DNA of 64,000 nt, from the NCBI RefSeq assembly GCF_000619805.1, contig NZ_JHUV01000010.1, positions 184,579 through 248,578 on the forward strand, read 5' to 3'. Source of the stretch: Sulfurihydrogenibium subterraneum DSM 15120. Its GTDB lineage: Bacteria > Aquificota > Aquificia > Aquificales > Hydrogenothermaceae. The notes beneath the pieces were generated by a model. The model worked only from the letters and a program-made list of their open reading frames with translations. It did not search any database and was not told the DNA's origin. This document shows positions 52,781-61,266 of this stretch, in pieces; the first letter of the stretch is position 1, and each line of letters opens with the position of its first letter. The translations under genes were made by a program, and so were the position numbers.

Positions 52781-53052
52781 ATGAAAATTATAAACGACTA
52801 TCTAAAAAAATTACAAAATAAGTTAGATACTGGATTATCTACAGAGCATACTTTTAGAGAGGATTTTTCTAATCTTTTGCAAAGTTTAATTAAAGACAGC
52901 TCCATAACTATTATAAACCCACCCAAAAATACATAAAAGACAGATATGGCAGAACTTTATCATTAGAAGAATTTACCCATTACAATAAAATAATAAACGC
53001 ACTTGTTAAAACAATAGAGATAATGGAAGAGATAGATTTAAGCTTAAGTTGA
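52781..53052 (+). pseudogene. Remnant of a Type IIG/ISP-like restriction-modification gene (N- and C-terminal stubs)
   Basis: 52781-52936 encodes 51 residues ending at TAA. YLKKLQNKLDTGLSTEHTFR and IINPPKN match the start of large N6-adenine methyltransferase/restriction fusions (usual form TG-x-STEH-x-R, later NEPK). In the +1-shifted frame, from about 52924 to the TGA at 53052, IKDRYGRTLSLEEFTHYNKI and ALVKTIEIMEEID match the extreme C-terminus of the same class. Several hundred central codons are missing. I infer one large internal deletion in a former defence gene. Confidence 0.65.
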
Positions 53053-53263
53053 AGTAATATTCTCTTCCGTTGTTTTTACTTCTTTTCTTTTTAAACGGTG
53101 TTTTAAATTTATAACTTTTCTCTTTTTTAAATACATATTTTGTAATATAGTAAGTTAAAGCTAAGACAGCAAGTAGAACAGAGACTCCTATGTAATCTAA
53201 AAACTTTAACTGTGGAGCTTTAATTATTATCTCTCTAAGGAAGTATCTATTTATATTTATCTT
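53006..53263 (-). pseudogene. Open frame without start codon, membrane-protein-like remnant
   Basis: An 85-codon minus-strand frame has no ATG, GTG or TTG before its hydrophobic segment (FLDYIGVSVLLAVLALTYYI), which is followed by a Lys-rich tail. Its last part runs antisense to the restriction-modification stub. It may be the end of a decayed membrane-protein gene. The rest of the 52687-53329 gap shows only AT-rich DNA and the terminator at 53299-53323. Confidence 0.25.
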
Positions 53264-53298
53264 TTAGACTCAACCTCTAACCTAAAAAATTAAAATTA

Positions 53299-53323
53299 AA
53301 AGGTGGGAATTAATCCCACCTTT
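53299..53323 (-). terminator. Intrinsic terminator of hsp20
   Basis: AAAGGTGGGA (53299-53308) and TCCCACCTTT (53314-53323) form a 10-bp stem with loop ATTAA. On the minus strand a T-rich tract follows directly. The hairpin begins 6 nt after the hsp20 stop. Confidence 0.85.
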
Positions 53324-53329
53324 CTTCTA

Positions 53330-53776
53330 TTATTTTACCTCAATTTTAACCTCTTTTTCAGAAGTAGCTTTTGGTAGAGTTAACTTTACAACTCCATCTT
53401 GATATTCTGCTTTTGCATCTTCTACTTTCACGTCTGCTGGAAGAGGTATAACTCTTTCAAACTTACCGTAGAATCTTTCGCTTCTGTAGTAGTTTTCTTC
53501 TTTCTTCTCTTCTTCTTTCTTAACTTCTCCTCTGATTACAACTGCGTTGTCTTTTACTTTTACTTCAATGTCCTCTTTCTTAGCACCTGGAACCTCTGCT
53601 TCTATTATGATGCTGTTATCCTTTTCATAAACATCTACTCTTGGTTTCCAAGCTACCACTTCTGTTGTAACTTCTTGAGGCACAAACTCTTTCAAAAACT
53701 TGTTAATCTCGTTTTCAATTCTTGCAAGCTCTCTTAATGGTGAGATTGCAAATGCTGGTATTAATCTTCTGTCCAT
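53330..53776 (-). CDS. Small heat-shock protein, Hsp20/alpha-crystallin family
   Basis: A 148-residue chaperone. The alpha-crystallin domain spans about 45-148: WKPRVDVYEKDNSIIIEAEV, VPGAKKEDIEVKVKDNAVVI, and YQDGVVKLTLPKA with the GVL-like signature near the end. A KEEEKKEE insert sits in the L57 loop. It holds unfolding proteins as an ATP-independent oligomer. AGGAGG precedes the ATG, and a strong promoter and terminator frame it as a single-gene unit. Confidence 0.95.
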   Translation of the reverse strand: MDRRLIPAFAISPLRELARIENEINKFLKEFVPQEVTTEVVAWKPRVDVYEKDNSIIIEAEVPGAKKEDIEVKVKDNAVVIRGEVKKEEEKKEENYYRSERFYGKFERVIPLPADVKVEDAKAEYQDGVVKLTLPKATSEKEVKIEVK

Positions 53777-53818
53777 GTCCCTTACCTCCTGTTAAATTTT
53801 TTAATTAATATCAATATA

Positions 53819-53847
53819 AATATATAACCTTACTCCACTTTTGTCAA
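53819..53847 (-). promoter_or_regulatory. Promoter of hsp20
   Basis: On the minus strand TTGACA (53847-53842), exactly 17 nt, then TATATT (53824-53819). It is a near-consensus housekeeping promoter. I see no CIRCE element in the gap. A TATAAT at 53915-53920 on the plus strand is a likely -10 for purL. Confidence 0.75.
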
Positions 53848-53954
53848 GGTTTTTTATAATAAAAAACTAAAGTTTAAAAACATAACCAACCTTAATATAA
53901 ATATCCGTTAATGTTATAATATTTGCAATACTTTTGTATGTATTGGAGAAAAAA

Positions 53955-56213
53955 ATGGAAGAAAGACTTTTAAAAGCTCACGGTTTAACATTAGAAGAAT
54001 ATAAAAGAATTTTACAGCTGATAGGTAGAGAGCCTAACGAAGTAGAGCTGGGCGTTTTTGGAGCTCTCTGGAGTGAACACTGTTCTTATAAATCTTCAAA
54101 ACCATTTTTAAAAGTTTTTCCTATACAAGCTCCTTGGGTTATTCAAGGTCCTGGTGAAAATGCTGGAGTAGTTGAGATAGACGATAAATATGCAGTTGCA
54201 TTTAAGATAGAGTCTCACAACCACCCTTCTTATATAGAGCCGTTCCACGGAGCTGCAACAGGTGTAGGTGGAATTATAAGAGATATTCTTTCAATGGGTG
54301 CAAGACCAATAGCTCTTTTTGACAGTTTAAGGTTTGGAGATATAAGAAAAGATGGTAGTAGAAAAGGAATAAAAGATACAAAACCAATAGTTAAAAGAGT
54401 AGTTGAGGGAATAGGATTTTACGGAAACTGTATAGGCGTTCCTACTGTAGGGGGAGAAGCTGTCTTTGATGAAGTTTACGCAGGAAATCCACTTGTAAAC
54501 GCTTTTTGTTTAGGCATTTTAGAAAAAGACAAGATGTTTAGGGCAAGAGCTACTAAATTAGGTCAGAAGATGGTTATGGTAGGATCTTCTACAGGAAGAG
54601 ATGGAATACACGGAGCAACTATGGCTTCTGCTGAGTTTAGCGAAGAAACAGAATCAAAAAGACCTAACGTTCAGATAGGAGACCCATTCTTTGGTAAAAG
54701 ATTAATAGAATGTACATTGGAAGTAATGGATAAAGGTTTAATAGAAGGCTGTCAGGACTTTGGAGCTGCAGGGCTAGCAGGTTCTACCTCAGAGTTTGGT
54801 GCTAAATCTAATATGGGCGTTAGAGTTTATCTTGAAAACGTTCCTTTAAGGGAAGAAGGTATGACTCCATACGAGATTCTTCTATCAGAGTCCCAAGAAA
54901 GAATGCTATACGCAGTAAACGAAGAAAATGTTGAAGAAGTTTTAAAAATAGCTAAAAAACATGGGCTTGAAGCAGCTGTAATCGGAGAGACAACAGATAC
55001 AGAAAGAATGGAAGTATTTTACAAAGGAGAAAAAGTTGCAGACTTGCCAATATCGGCCATTGTAGATGATGCTCCAGTTTACAACAGACCAAGAAAAGAA
55101 CCTTCATACCTACTAGAAGTAAAATCCTTTAATCAAGATACACTACCACAACCTGATTTATTAGAAGCTGTTAAAAAAGTTTTATCTTCTCCAACAGTAG
55201 CTAAAAAATCTTGGATTTACTCCCAGTATGACCACGAAGTAGGGACTAATACTGTGTTTAAACCTGGACACGATGCAGCAGTTTTAAGGTTAAAATGGGC
55301 TGTTAGACCAGAAGTAAAAACTCAGAAAGGTATTGCAATATCTTCTGATGGAAATGGAAAGTACGTATATTTAGAGCCTTACGAAGGTGGTAAAAGGGTT
55401 GTAGCGGAAGCTGTTAGAAATATATATATCACAGGGGCTAAACCACTTGCAATAACAGACTGTTTAAACTGGGGAAATCCTGAAAATCCTGAAATTATGT
55501 GGCAGTTTGAGCAGGCTACTAAAGGAATGGCTGATGCCTGCAAAACCTTAAACGTGCCTGTTATAAGTGGAAACGTATCTTTATATAACGAAACAGTTTT
55601 ATCAGATAAAAGAATAAACATATACCCAACTCCTATAGTCGTTGCAGTAGGAGTTTTAGACAAAGCGGAAGAAGCTATCCCATCTTTCTACGAAAAAGAA
55701 GGAGATTTAATAGCTTTAGTTGGAAAGGTTGACGAGAAACCAAACATAGCAGGAAGTGAATACTTACAGGAAGTTTTTGGCATAGTTGCTGGAGATATTG
55801 GAAAGATTGACTTACAAACAGAGTTAAAACTTATGGAGTTTATACACAAAGGTAAAACTTTAATAAAGTCAGCTCACGATGTATCAGACGGCGGTCTTAT
55901 AACTGCACTTTTAGAGTCTGCTTTTAAAGAAGAACAGACTTTAGGATTAGATATTGACCTACAAACATCTTACAGACCAGACTTTGAACTTTTTGACCAG
56001 CTTAGATCTATAGTTGTAATATCGTTTGAAGAAAAAGATTTAGAAAAATTACAAACATTAGCAAAAGAAATAGGCATAGGTTTTAAAGTTGTAGGAAAAA
56101 TTAGACAGGAAGATAAACTAACAGTTAAAATAAACGATAAAGAAGTTATAAACACATCTATAACTGATCTTAGGAAACTTTATGAAAACAGTTTAGGAGA
56201 GTTATTAAAATAA
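53955..56213 (+). CDS. purL: Phosphoribosylformylglycinamidine synthase subunit PurL
   Basis: A 752-residue small-type PurL from the ATG at 53955, which has TTGGAG seven bases upstream; an ATG at 53934 adds seven residues without such a site. Blocks: GALWSEHCSYKSSKPFL, FKIESHNHPSYIEPFHGAATG, QDFGAAGLAGSTSEFG and SAHDVSDGGLITALLES. It makes FGAM with PurQ and PurS, which are encoded elsewhere. It begins a plus-strand run of overlapping genes. Confidence 0.96.
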   Translation: MEERLLKAHGLTLEEYKRILQLIGREPNEVELGVFGALWSEHCSYKSSKPFLKVFPIQAPWVIQGPGENAGVVEIDDKYAVAFKIESHNHPSYIEPFHGAATGVGGIIRDILSMGARPIALFDSLRFGDIRKDGSRKGIKDTKPIVKRVVEGIGFYGNCIGVPTVGGEAVFDEVYAGNPLVNAFCLGILEKDKMFRARATKLGQKMVMVGSSTGRDGIHGATMASAEFSEETESKRPNVQIGDPFFGKRLIECTLEVMDKGLIEGCQDFGAAGLAGSTSEFGAKSNMGVRVYLENVPLREEGMTPYEILLSESQERMLYAVNEENVEEVLKIAKKHGLEAAVIGETTDTERMEVFYKGEKVADLPISAIVDDAPVYNRPRKEPSYLLEVKSFNQDTLPQPDLLEAVKKVLSSPTVAKKSWIYSQYDHEVGTNTVFKPGHDAAVLRLKWAVRPEVKTQKGIAISSDGNGKYVYLEPYEGGKRVVAEAVRNIYITGAKPLAITDCLNWGNPENPEIMWQFEQATKGMADACKTLNVPVISGNVSLYNETVLSDKRINIYPTPIVVAVGVLDKAEEAIPSFYEKEGDLIALVGKVDEKPNIAGSEYLQEVFGIVAGDIGKIDLQTELKLMEFIHKGKTLIKSAHDVSDGGLITALLESAFKEEQTLGLDIDLQTSYRPDFELFDQLRSIVVISFEEKDLEKLQTLAKEIGIGFKVVGKIRQEDKLTVKINDKEVINTSITDLRKLYENSLGELLK

Positions 56214-57197
56214 ATGTCAGAACCAAGGATAAAACATTACTTAATAAATGAGAAGTACGAAGACCCGGGAATTGTTATAGAGATACCATCTCTTAACGAA
56301 TACTTACTTTTTGATATAGGAAACATATACAAGTTAGACAGAGATTTAGTAAGGCGGATAAACAAGATTTTTATAACCCATACCCACATGGACCACTTTA
56401 TTGGTTTTGACTTTATGTTAAGAAATAAACTAGGAAGACCTCAAACAGTTGAGATTTTTGGAATAGACCCACTATCTCACAACGTGTACTCAAAACTTCA
56501 AGGCTATACGTGGAATTTAGTTGAGTTTGAACCTGAGATAATTTTTAAAGTCAAATCCCTTAAAGAAGATTTATACGAGTACTACGAATTTAACATAAAA
56601 AGAAAGTTTGCAAAAGATTTTATAAAAGAAGAAAAAGCAGAAAATAACATAATCTACGAAAATGAACATTACAGGGTAAAGTACGCAGTTTTAGACCACA
56701 AAATAAAAGTTATGGGATACTCTTTTGAGTACAAAGATAAGCTTTATCTAAAAAAAGAAAAAGTCCAAGAGCTCCCATTAAAGGGAAAAGAGATAGGAGA
56801 GTTTAAGAACTGGCTTTCTGATGAGAAGAATAAAGGTAAAACTTATAAAATAGGAGATAAAGAGTACGACTATGATTACTTAAAACAAGAGTATAGCTAC
56901 ATTCAAAAAGGAATAAAAATATCATACATTACAGACGTTTTATACAGTCCTAAAAACAGAAAAAAGATAGTTGAGCTTGTAAAAGACTCGGATTATCTTT
57001 ACTGTGAAGCTGTATTTTTAGAAAGAGATAAAGACCAAGCGGAGAAGGTTTACCACTTGACTACTACCCAAACAGCTGAGATTGCAAACACTGCAAATGT
57101 AAAAAACCTTATAGTGTTTCACTTTTCCAGAAGGTATGGCAAAAATAAAGATTTAGTTTTAGATGAGATAAGAAAGTACTTTCCTAATGTTTCGTAA
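56214..57197 (+). CDS. RNase Z-like metallo-beta-lactamase fold protein
   Basis: A 327-residue protein with FITHTHMDHFIGFDF (metal motif HxHxDH near residue 54), later metal ligands in ITDV and VFHFSRRYGKNKD, an RNase Z-like final block. A long charged insert lies in the centre (about 110-210). tRNA 3' processing is the likely role and would precede CCA addition. The canonical flexible arm is not obvious, so another nuclease role is possible. ATG follows the purL TAA without a gap. Confidence 0.75.
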   Translation: MSEPRIKHYLINEKYEDPGIVIEIPSLNEYLLFDIGNIYKLDRDLVRRINKIFITHTHMDHFIGFDFMLRNKLGRPQTVEIFGIDPLSHNVYSKLQGYTWNLVEFEPEIIFKVKSLKEDLYEYYEFNIKRKFAKDFIKEEKAENNIIYENEHYRVKYAVLDHKIKVMGYSFEYKDKLYLKKEKVQELPLKGKEIGEFKNWLSDEKNKGKTYKIGDKEYDYDYLKQEYSYIQKGIKISYITDVLYSPKNRKKIVELVKDSDYLYCEAVFLERDKDQAEKVYHLTTTQTAEIANTANVKNLIVFHFSRRYGKNKDLVLDEIRKYFPNVS

Positions 57198-58173
57198 TTT
57201 TTTATACCCTTTTAGTTTAATATACGGTAGTTTAGCTTTTTTAAGAAGATTTTTATATGAAAAAAATATTTTAAAGAAAAGACAGCTCCCAAAAAAAGTT
57301 ATATCCGTAGGCAATCTATCTGTTGGTGGAAGTGGTAAAACACCCCTAACCATAGAAATTGCCCACTATCTAAAATCAAAAGGTCTAAATCCTGTAATAC
57401 TTTCAAGAGGTTATAAAAGAAAAAGTAAAGAACCAATTTTATTCTGTGATAAAAACAAAGATTGGAAAGCGTGCGGAGATGAACCTTTTTTAATGGTAAA
57501 AAAAGGACTTAAAGTAGTCATAGGTAAAGATAGATACAAGTCTGGATTGGAGTATTTAAAAAAATACCCTGTAGATGTTTTCATACTTGACGATGGATTT
57601 CAACACTTTCAGCTCCACAGAGACTTAAATATTCTATTGATAGATGCAACAAAACCTTTCTGGGAAGACAGATTACTACCAGCAGGCAATTTAAGAGAGC
57701 CAAAAAGTTTTTACAAATTTGCAGACTGCTTTGTTGTAAACAGATTCAGTCAAGTAAAAGAAAAAGAGGAGTTTTTAAGTATTTTAAAAACATACAATAA
57801 ACCTTTTTTTATAACTCAAGAGAGCTTCCCGCATCTTATTGATACACAAGGAAACTACAAAGAACTCTCTTACTTAAAAGACAAATCTGTGATTGTTTTT
57901 TCAGGACTTGGAAATAATAAACAGTTTTTTGTAGCTTTAGAGAATCTGTCAAAAGAGTATGGATTTTTTATAGAAAGGTTTATTTCACTACCAGACCATT
58001 ACGATTATGAAGAGTTTAAAGTAGATACGGATAAAACATATCTAACAACAGAAAAAGATATAATAAAATTACCTAAATTTAAAAATGTTTTAGCCTTAAG
58101 TTATAAGTTAACTTTACCGAAAGAGTTTTATAACTTTATGGAAGAAATGCTATGGAAACAAAAAACCCATTAG
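57187..58173 (+). CDS. lpxK: Tetraacyldisaccharide 4'-kinase
   Basis: A 328-residue inner-membrane-associated kinase that phosphorylates the lipid A precursor. The P-loop VGNLSVGGSGKTPLTIEIAH is in the usual place (near 40-60), followed by LSRGYKRKSKEP, GDEPFLM and VFILDDGFQHFQLHRDLNIL. It shows that the cell makes lipid A and so has an outer membrane. It overlaps the upstream gene by 11 nt and scpA by 22 nt. Confidence 0.95.
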   Translation: MFRNFLYPFSLIYGSLAFLRRFLYEKNILKKRQLPKKVISVGNLSVGGSGKTPLTIEIAHYLKSKGLNPVILSRGYKRKSKEPILFCDKNKDWKACGDEPFLMVKKGLKVVIGKDRYKSGLEYLKKYPVDVFILDDGFQHFQLHRDLNILLIDATKPFWEDRLLPAGNLREPKSFYKFADCFVVNRFSQVKEKEEFLSILKTYNKPFFITQESFPHLIDTQGNYKELSYLKDKSVIVFSGLGNNKQFFVALENLSKEYGFFIERFISLPDHYDYEEFKVDTDKTYLTTEKDIIKLPKFKNVLALSYKLTLPKEFYNFMEEMLWKQKTH

Positions 58174-58766
58174 ATGTAATCTTAAAACTTGTTTTAAAAG
58201 GTGAGATAGACCCTTGGAACATAGACATTACAGTTTTGGCAGATAAGTTTTTACAAGAAATTAAAAATATGTACATTCCAGATTTAATAACAGCTTCTAA
58301 AGTTTTAGTCGTTGCAGCTTTACTACTGAAGATGAAAGCAGAAACCTTAGACCAGCAAGAAGAAAATCAAAATGTTAGCAGAAAAAGATTATTTGGTATA
58401 AAAAGATTTTATACAATAGAAGAGATAGCCCATATCCTTAAAGAGTATGTATCACCGCCAATAGAAACAAAACCTAAAAAAGAAAGAAAGCCATACGAAA
58501 GAAAAAACTCAGTAAAAAAACAAAATACATTTGATTATAAACTTGCAAAAGCAGTTTTAGAAGATGCAATAAAGTACTTAGAAGAAGAGTTAAAACAGGT
58601 TGAAGAAGTAATAAAATTTTCCCAGCTTAATTATCCAAACAAACCTCAAGCATTTGTAGCCCTTTTATTTTTAAATCACGATAATAAAATCAATCTTTAT
58701 CAAGAAGAACCTTACGAAGAAATTTACATAGAGCCAGTCCAAGTGTATAATTATACTTATGATTAG
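58152..58766 (+). CDS. scpA: Segregation and condensation protein A
   Basis: A 204-residue kleisin. The N-terminal NPLDVILKLVLKGEIDPWNI and the helix FLQEIKNMYIPDLITASKVL with VVAALLLKMKAETL fit ScpA. The C-terminal winged region is shorter than in Bacillus. ScpA joins SMC heads with ScpB; neither smc nor scpB is in the window. It starts inside lpxK (22 nt) and overlaps corA by 8 nt. Confidence 0.88.
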   Translation: METKNPLDVILKLVLKGEIDPWNIDITVLADKFLQEIKNMYIPDLITASKVLVVAALLLKMKAETLDQQEENQNVSRKRLFGIKRFYTIEEIAHILKEYVSPPIETKPKKERKPYERKNSVKKQNTFDYKLAKAVLEDAIKYLEEELKQVEEVIKFSQLNYPNKPQAFVALLFLNHDNKINLYQEEPYEEIYIEPVQVYNYTYD

Positions 58767-59712
58767 AATCTTTTATAAAGAAGGCTTAATTATTCGGTCT
58801 TACCAGTGCAAAGATTTAAAGCCTATTGAAGATAAATCTCCGCTTCTTTGGATAGATATTTATAACCCTTCGCAAGAAGAAATAAACTGGGTAGTAGAAA
58901 ACTTTAAAGTAGAGTTTCCATCTATTCAAGAAAGGGAAGACATAGAGATAAGTTCAAGATACTGGGAAGAAGAAGACAGTATAACGATAAACACTTTTTT
59001 TCTTATAAGAGATGGAGAAAACGCATTTAATGAAACAGTCTCATTTATCATAAAAGATAATTTTATAATAACTGTTAGATACAGAGAGTTAAAAACCTTT
59101 AGTGAGTTTGCAAGAAGACTTATGACAAATCCCAGTGTATATAAAACAGGCTATCACGTTTTTTCTTCTATTTTGGAGATAAAGATAGCGTCAGACTCTG
59201 ACGTTTTAGAAAATGTATCTAAAGAGATATCAAAGTTAGGAAAGGTAGTTTCATCTGGAAATCTTGATGTAACAGAAACGGTTTTTGAGTCAATCTCTTA
59301 CTATGAAGATTTAAATATGACTATAAGAGAGTCTTTAATTGACAAACAGAGGGTTTTATCATCTATACTAAAAAGCTATAAACTTCCTTCAGACGTAAGG
59401 GAAGAGATAAGGATACTTATAAAAGACGTAAACTCACTTATAGATTATACAAAGTTTAACTTTGAGAGGTTAAACTATTTACAAAACACATTTTTGGGAC
59501 TTTTAAATATAGAACAGAACAAAGTTATAAAGATATTTACAGTTATTACAACTATTTTTATTCCACCTACATTAATAGCAAGTATATATGGAATGAACTT
59601 TGAGAACATACCTGAGCTTCACTGGAAGTATGGTTATTATTTCTCTCTACTTTTGATGGTTTTAACTGCAACAGTGCCATTATACTTCTTTAAAAAGAGA
59701 GGTTGGCTATGA
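58759..59712 (+). CDS. corA: CorA family divalent metal transporter
   Basis: A 317-residue channel. A soluble N-terminal domain and long stalk helix (about 215-255) are followed by two C-terminal membrane segments. The signature YGMNFENIPEL lies between them (near 279), and the basic end FKKRGWL is typical. Mg2+ is the usual ion; Co2+ or Ni2+ may pass. Confidence 0.95.
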   Translation: MIRIFYKEGLIIRSYQCKDLKPIEDKSPLLWIDIYNPSQEEINWVVENFKVEFPSIQEREDIEISSRYWEEEDSITINTFFLIRDGENAFNETVSFIIKDNFIITVRYRELKTFSEFARRLMTNPSVYKTGYHVFSSILEIKIASDSDVLENVSKEISKLGKVVSSGNLDVTETVFESISYYEDLNMTIRESLIDKQRVLSSILKSYKLPSDVREEIRILIKDVNSLIDYTKFNFERLNYLQNTFLGLLNIEQNKVIKIFTVITTIFIPPTLIASIYGMNFENIPELHWKYGYYFSLLLMVLTATVPLYFFKKRGWL

Positions 59713-60242
59713 TTAAATTAAAACTTATGCTACTTTTCTTAGCAACGTTAATATTTTCATTTTTAATTATTTTAGGTTTATCAGTGATTAACTTTGTTTA
59801 TAAAAATGAAATCATAACAGAGAAAGCAGACTTTTTTAAGGCGGTTTGGGTTGTAATATCTACCACTTTATACAGTAGTGCTATCATTTTTATACTAAGA
59901 ATAAAGGAAAAACAGGCAGGAATTGTAGAAAAGTTTATAGAAGAAGAAAAGCAAAAAGCAAAAAATCTTTACACAGAAAAGGATTTTATTATAAACAGAA
60001 GAATAACGTTAGCTTATGGAATAACACTTTTATTTTTATTCTTTGCTGTCTTAGTATCTGAGCTTTTAAGCTTTTTCTTTGATGAAGGTTTGCTATCTCC
60101 TGTCCAGCTTGCTTTTCATACTTCAGCTTTTATTGGCTATGTTGCTACATTTAGATACGTTTATAAAAATCAAGACTACATAGAATATAAAAGTAGAGAC
60201 TTTATAAAAAAGCAAGTAAAGGAAGATGAGTCTATTTCTTAA
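59709..60242 (+). CDS. Four-helix membrane protein of unknown function
   Basis: A 177-residue protein from the ATG at 59709, overlapping the corA stop (ATGA). Four hydrophobic segments (about 5-28, 42-60, 98-120, 128-152) are linked by a charged helix (EEEKQKAKNLYTEKD). The family is not recognised. Tight coupling to corA hints at an accessory role. The 3' end overlaps the convergent deacetylase gene by 11 nt. Confidence 0.65.
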   Translation: MIKLKLMLLFLATLIFSFLIILGLSVINFVYKNEIITEKADFFKAVWVVISTTLYSSAIIFILRIKEKQAGIVEKFIEEEKQKAKNLYTEKDFIINRRITLAYGITLLFLFFAVLVSELLSFFFDEGLLSPVQLAFHTSAFIGYVATFRYVYKNQDYIEYKSRDFIKKQVKEDESIS

Positions 60243-61266
60243 ATTTAGCCTTTCCTAAAACTGCTAAAAAACTTGTAAAGTCTTTTGCAATAGCAAATCT
60301 TGGAATTTTGTGTAAATCTGTATTTTCTTTAATACTCTTTTTTTCTGTCGTAAAAGCAGTATCAAAAAAGTTTTTTGTTATCTCTACCAAAGTCTCATCG
60401 TAATGTCCAAATGGATAAGCAAAATGTCTTATTTTTATACCAAGTAAATTTTTAAGTTCTTCTTTTGATTGTTTTAACTCTTTATAAACTCTGTTTTTTC
60501 TTTCTTCTTTAGATTCTGTCTCTACTAAACTGCTAAAATTTTCTTTTAGTCTTTGTTTTAAAAGCTCTTTCCAGTTTTTTTGTTTGAAAAAGGATTTATC
60601 CAAAGATTTTATGTACTCTTTAACTTCTTTTTTTAAGAAAGACCTTTCTACCGCAAGGTTGTTTAAAGATGGAAAGATTGGAAAACCAAGTTGAGGCTCT
60701 TCTTCGTAAGCATACAGGAAGCTCCAGTGTCCGTTTTTTCCATCGTAAAAATCTATAACCTCATCCGAGTAGAAAACTCTACTGTGGATAGAAGCATGAC
60801 CTCCAATATCAAACACATCACTCATCTGTTTTAACTCTTGCACTGTTAAAAAATCTTGACTATATCCATATCTTAGATACTCTGAGTTAGCATCTGCCAT
60901 AGTTTTAGCTTGGTGGAGCTGATTAAAACTTACTTTTCCTTCCCAGTAATCAAAAAGAGTAGGTCTTACAGTGTCTTTTTTTATAAGCCTTGATACTATT
61001 GGAAAAATAGTAGCTTTTAAACCGTGTTTCTTTAAAATAGGGTAGGCATATACAAAGTTATCTGCATAACCATCGTCAAAAGTGATAGCTACAGAAGGTT
61101 TATCTGGAGTTTTTCCAGATTTGATATAATCGTAAACGTCGTCAAGGGTTATAATATTGTAGAAAGATTTTAGTATTTTAACTTCTCTTTCAAAAGTTTT
61201 GTAGTAAACGTCAAATCCCCATCTTGGAAGGATTTTGTGGTAATAAATTACAAACAGCTCAGCCAT
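60232..61266 (-). CDS. Polysaccharide deacetylase family protein
   Basis: A 344-residue carbohydrate esterase-4 type protein. VAITFDDGYADNFVYAYPIL is the first NodB motif with its Asp pair, and GGHASIHS gives the zinc His pair. FAYPFGHYDETL resembles a later motif. No signal peptide is visible, so it may act on cytoplasmic or lipid-linked sugars. It overlaps the glycosyltransferase gene by 8 nt; together they suggest envelope polysaccharide synthesis. Confidence 0.88.
   Translation of the reverse strand: MAELFVIYYHKILPRWGFDVYYKTFEREVKILKSFYNIITLDDVYDYIKSGKTPDKPSVAITFDDGYADNFVYAYPILKKHGLKATIFPIVSRLIKKDTVRPTLFDYWEGKVSFNQLHQAKTMADANSEYLRYGYSQDFLTVQELKQMSDVFDIGGHASIHSRVFYSDEVIDFYDGKNGHWSFLYAYEEEPQLGFPIFPSLNNLAVERSFLKKEVKEYIKSLDKSFFKQKNWKELLKQRLKENFSSLVETESKEERKNRVYKELKQSKEELKNLLGIKIRHFAYPFGHYDETLVEITKNFFDTAFTTEKKSIKENTDLHKIPRFAIAKDFTSFLAVLGKAKFKK

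Noticed and set aside
53777..53954. CIRCE or other heat-shock repressor site upstream of hsp20
   Set aside because: No TTAGCACTC-N9-GAGTGCTAA-like repeat is present; only a housekeeping-type promoter is seen.
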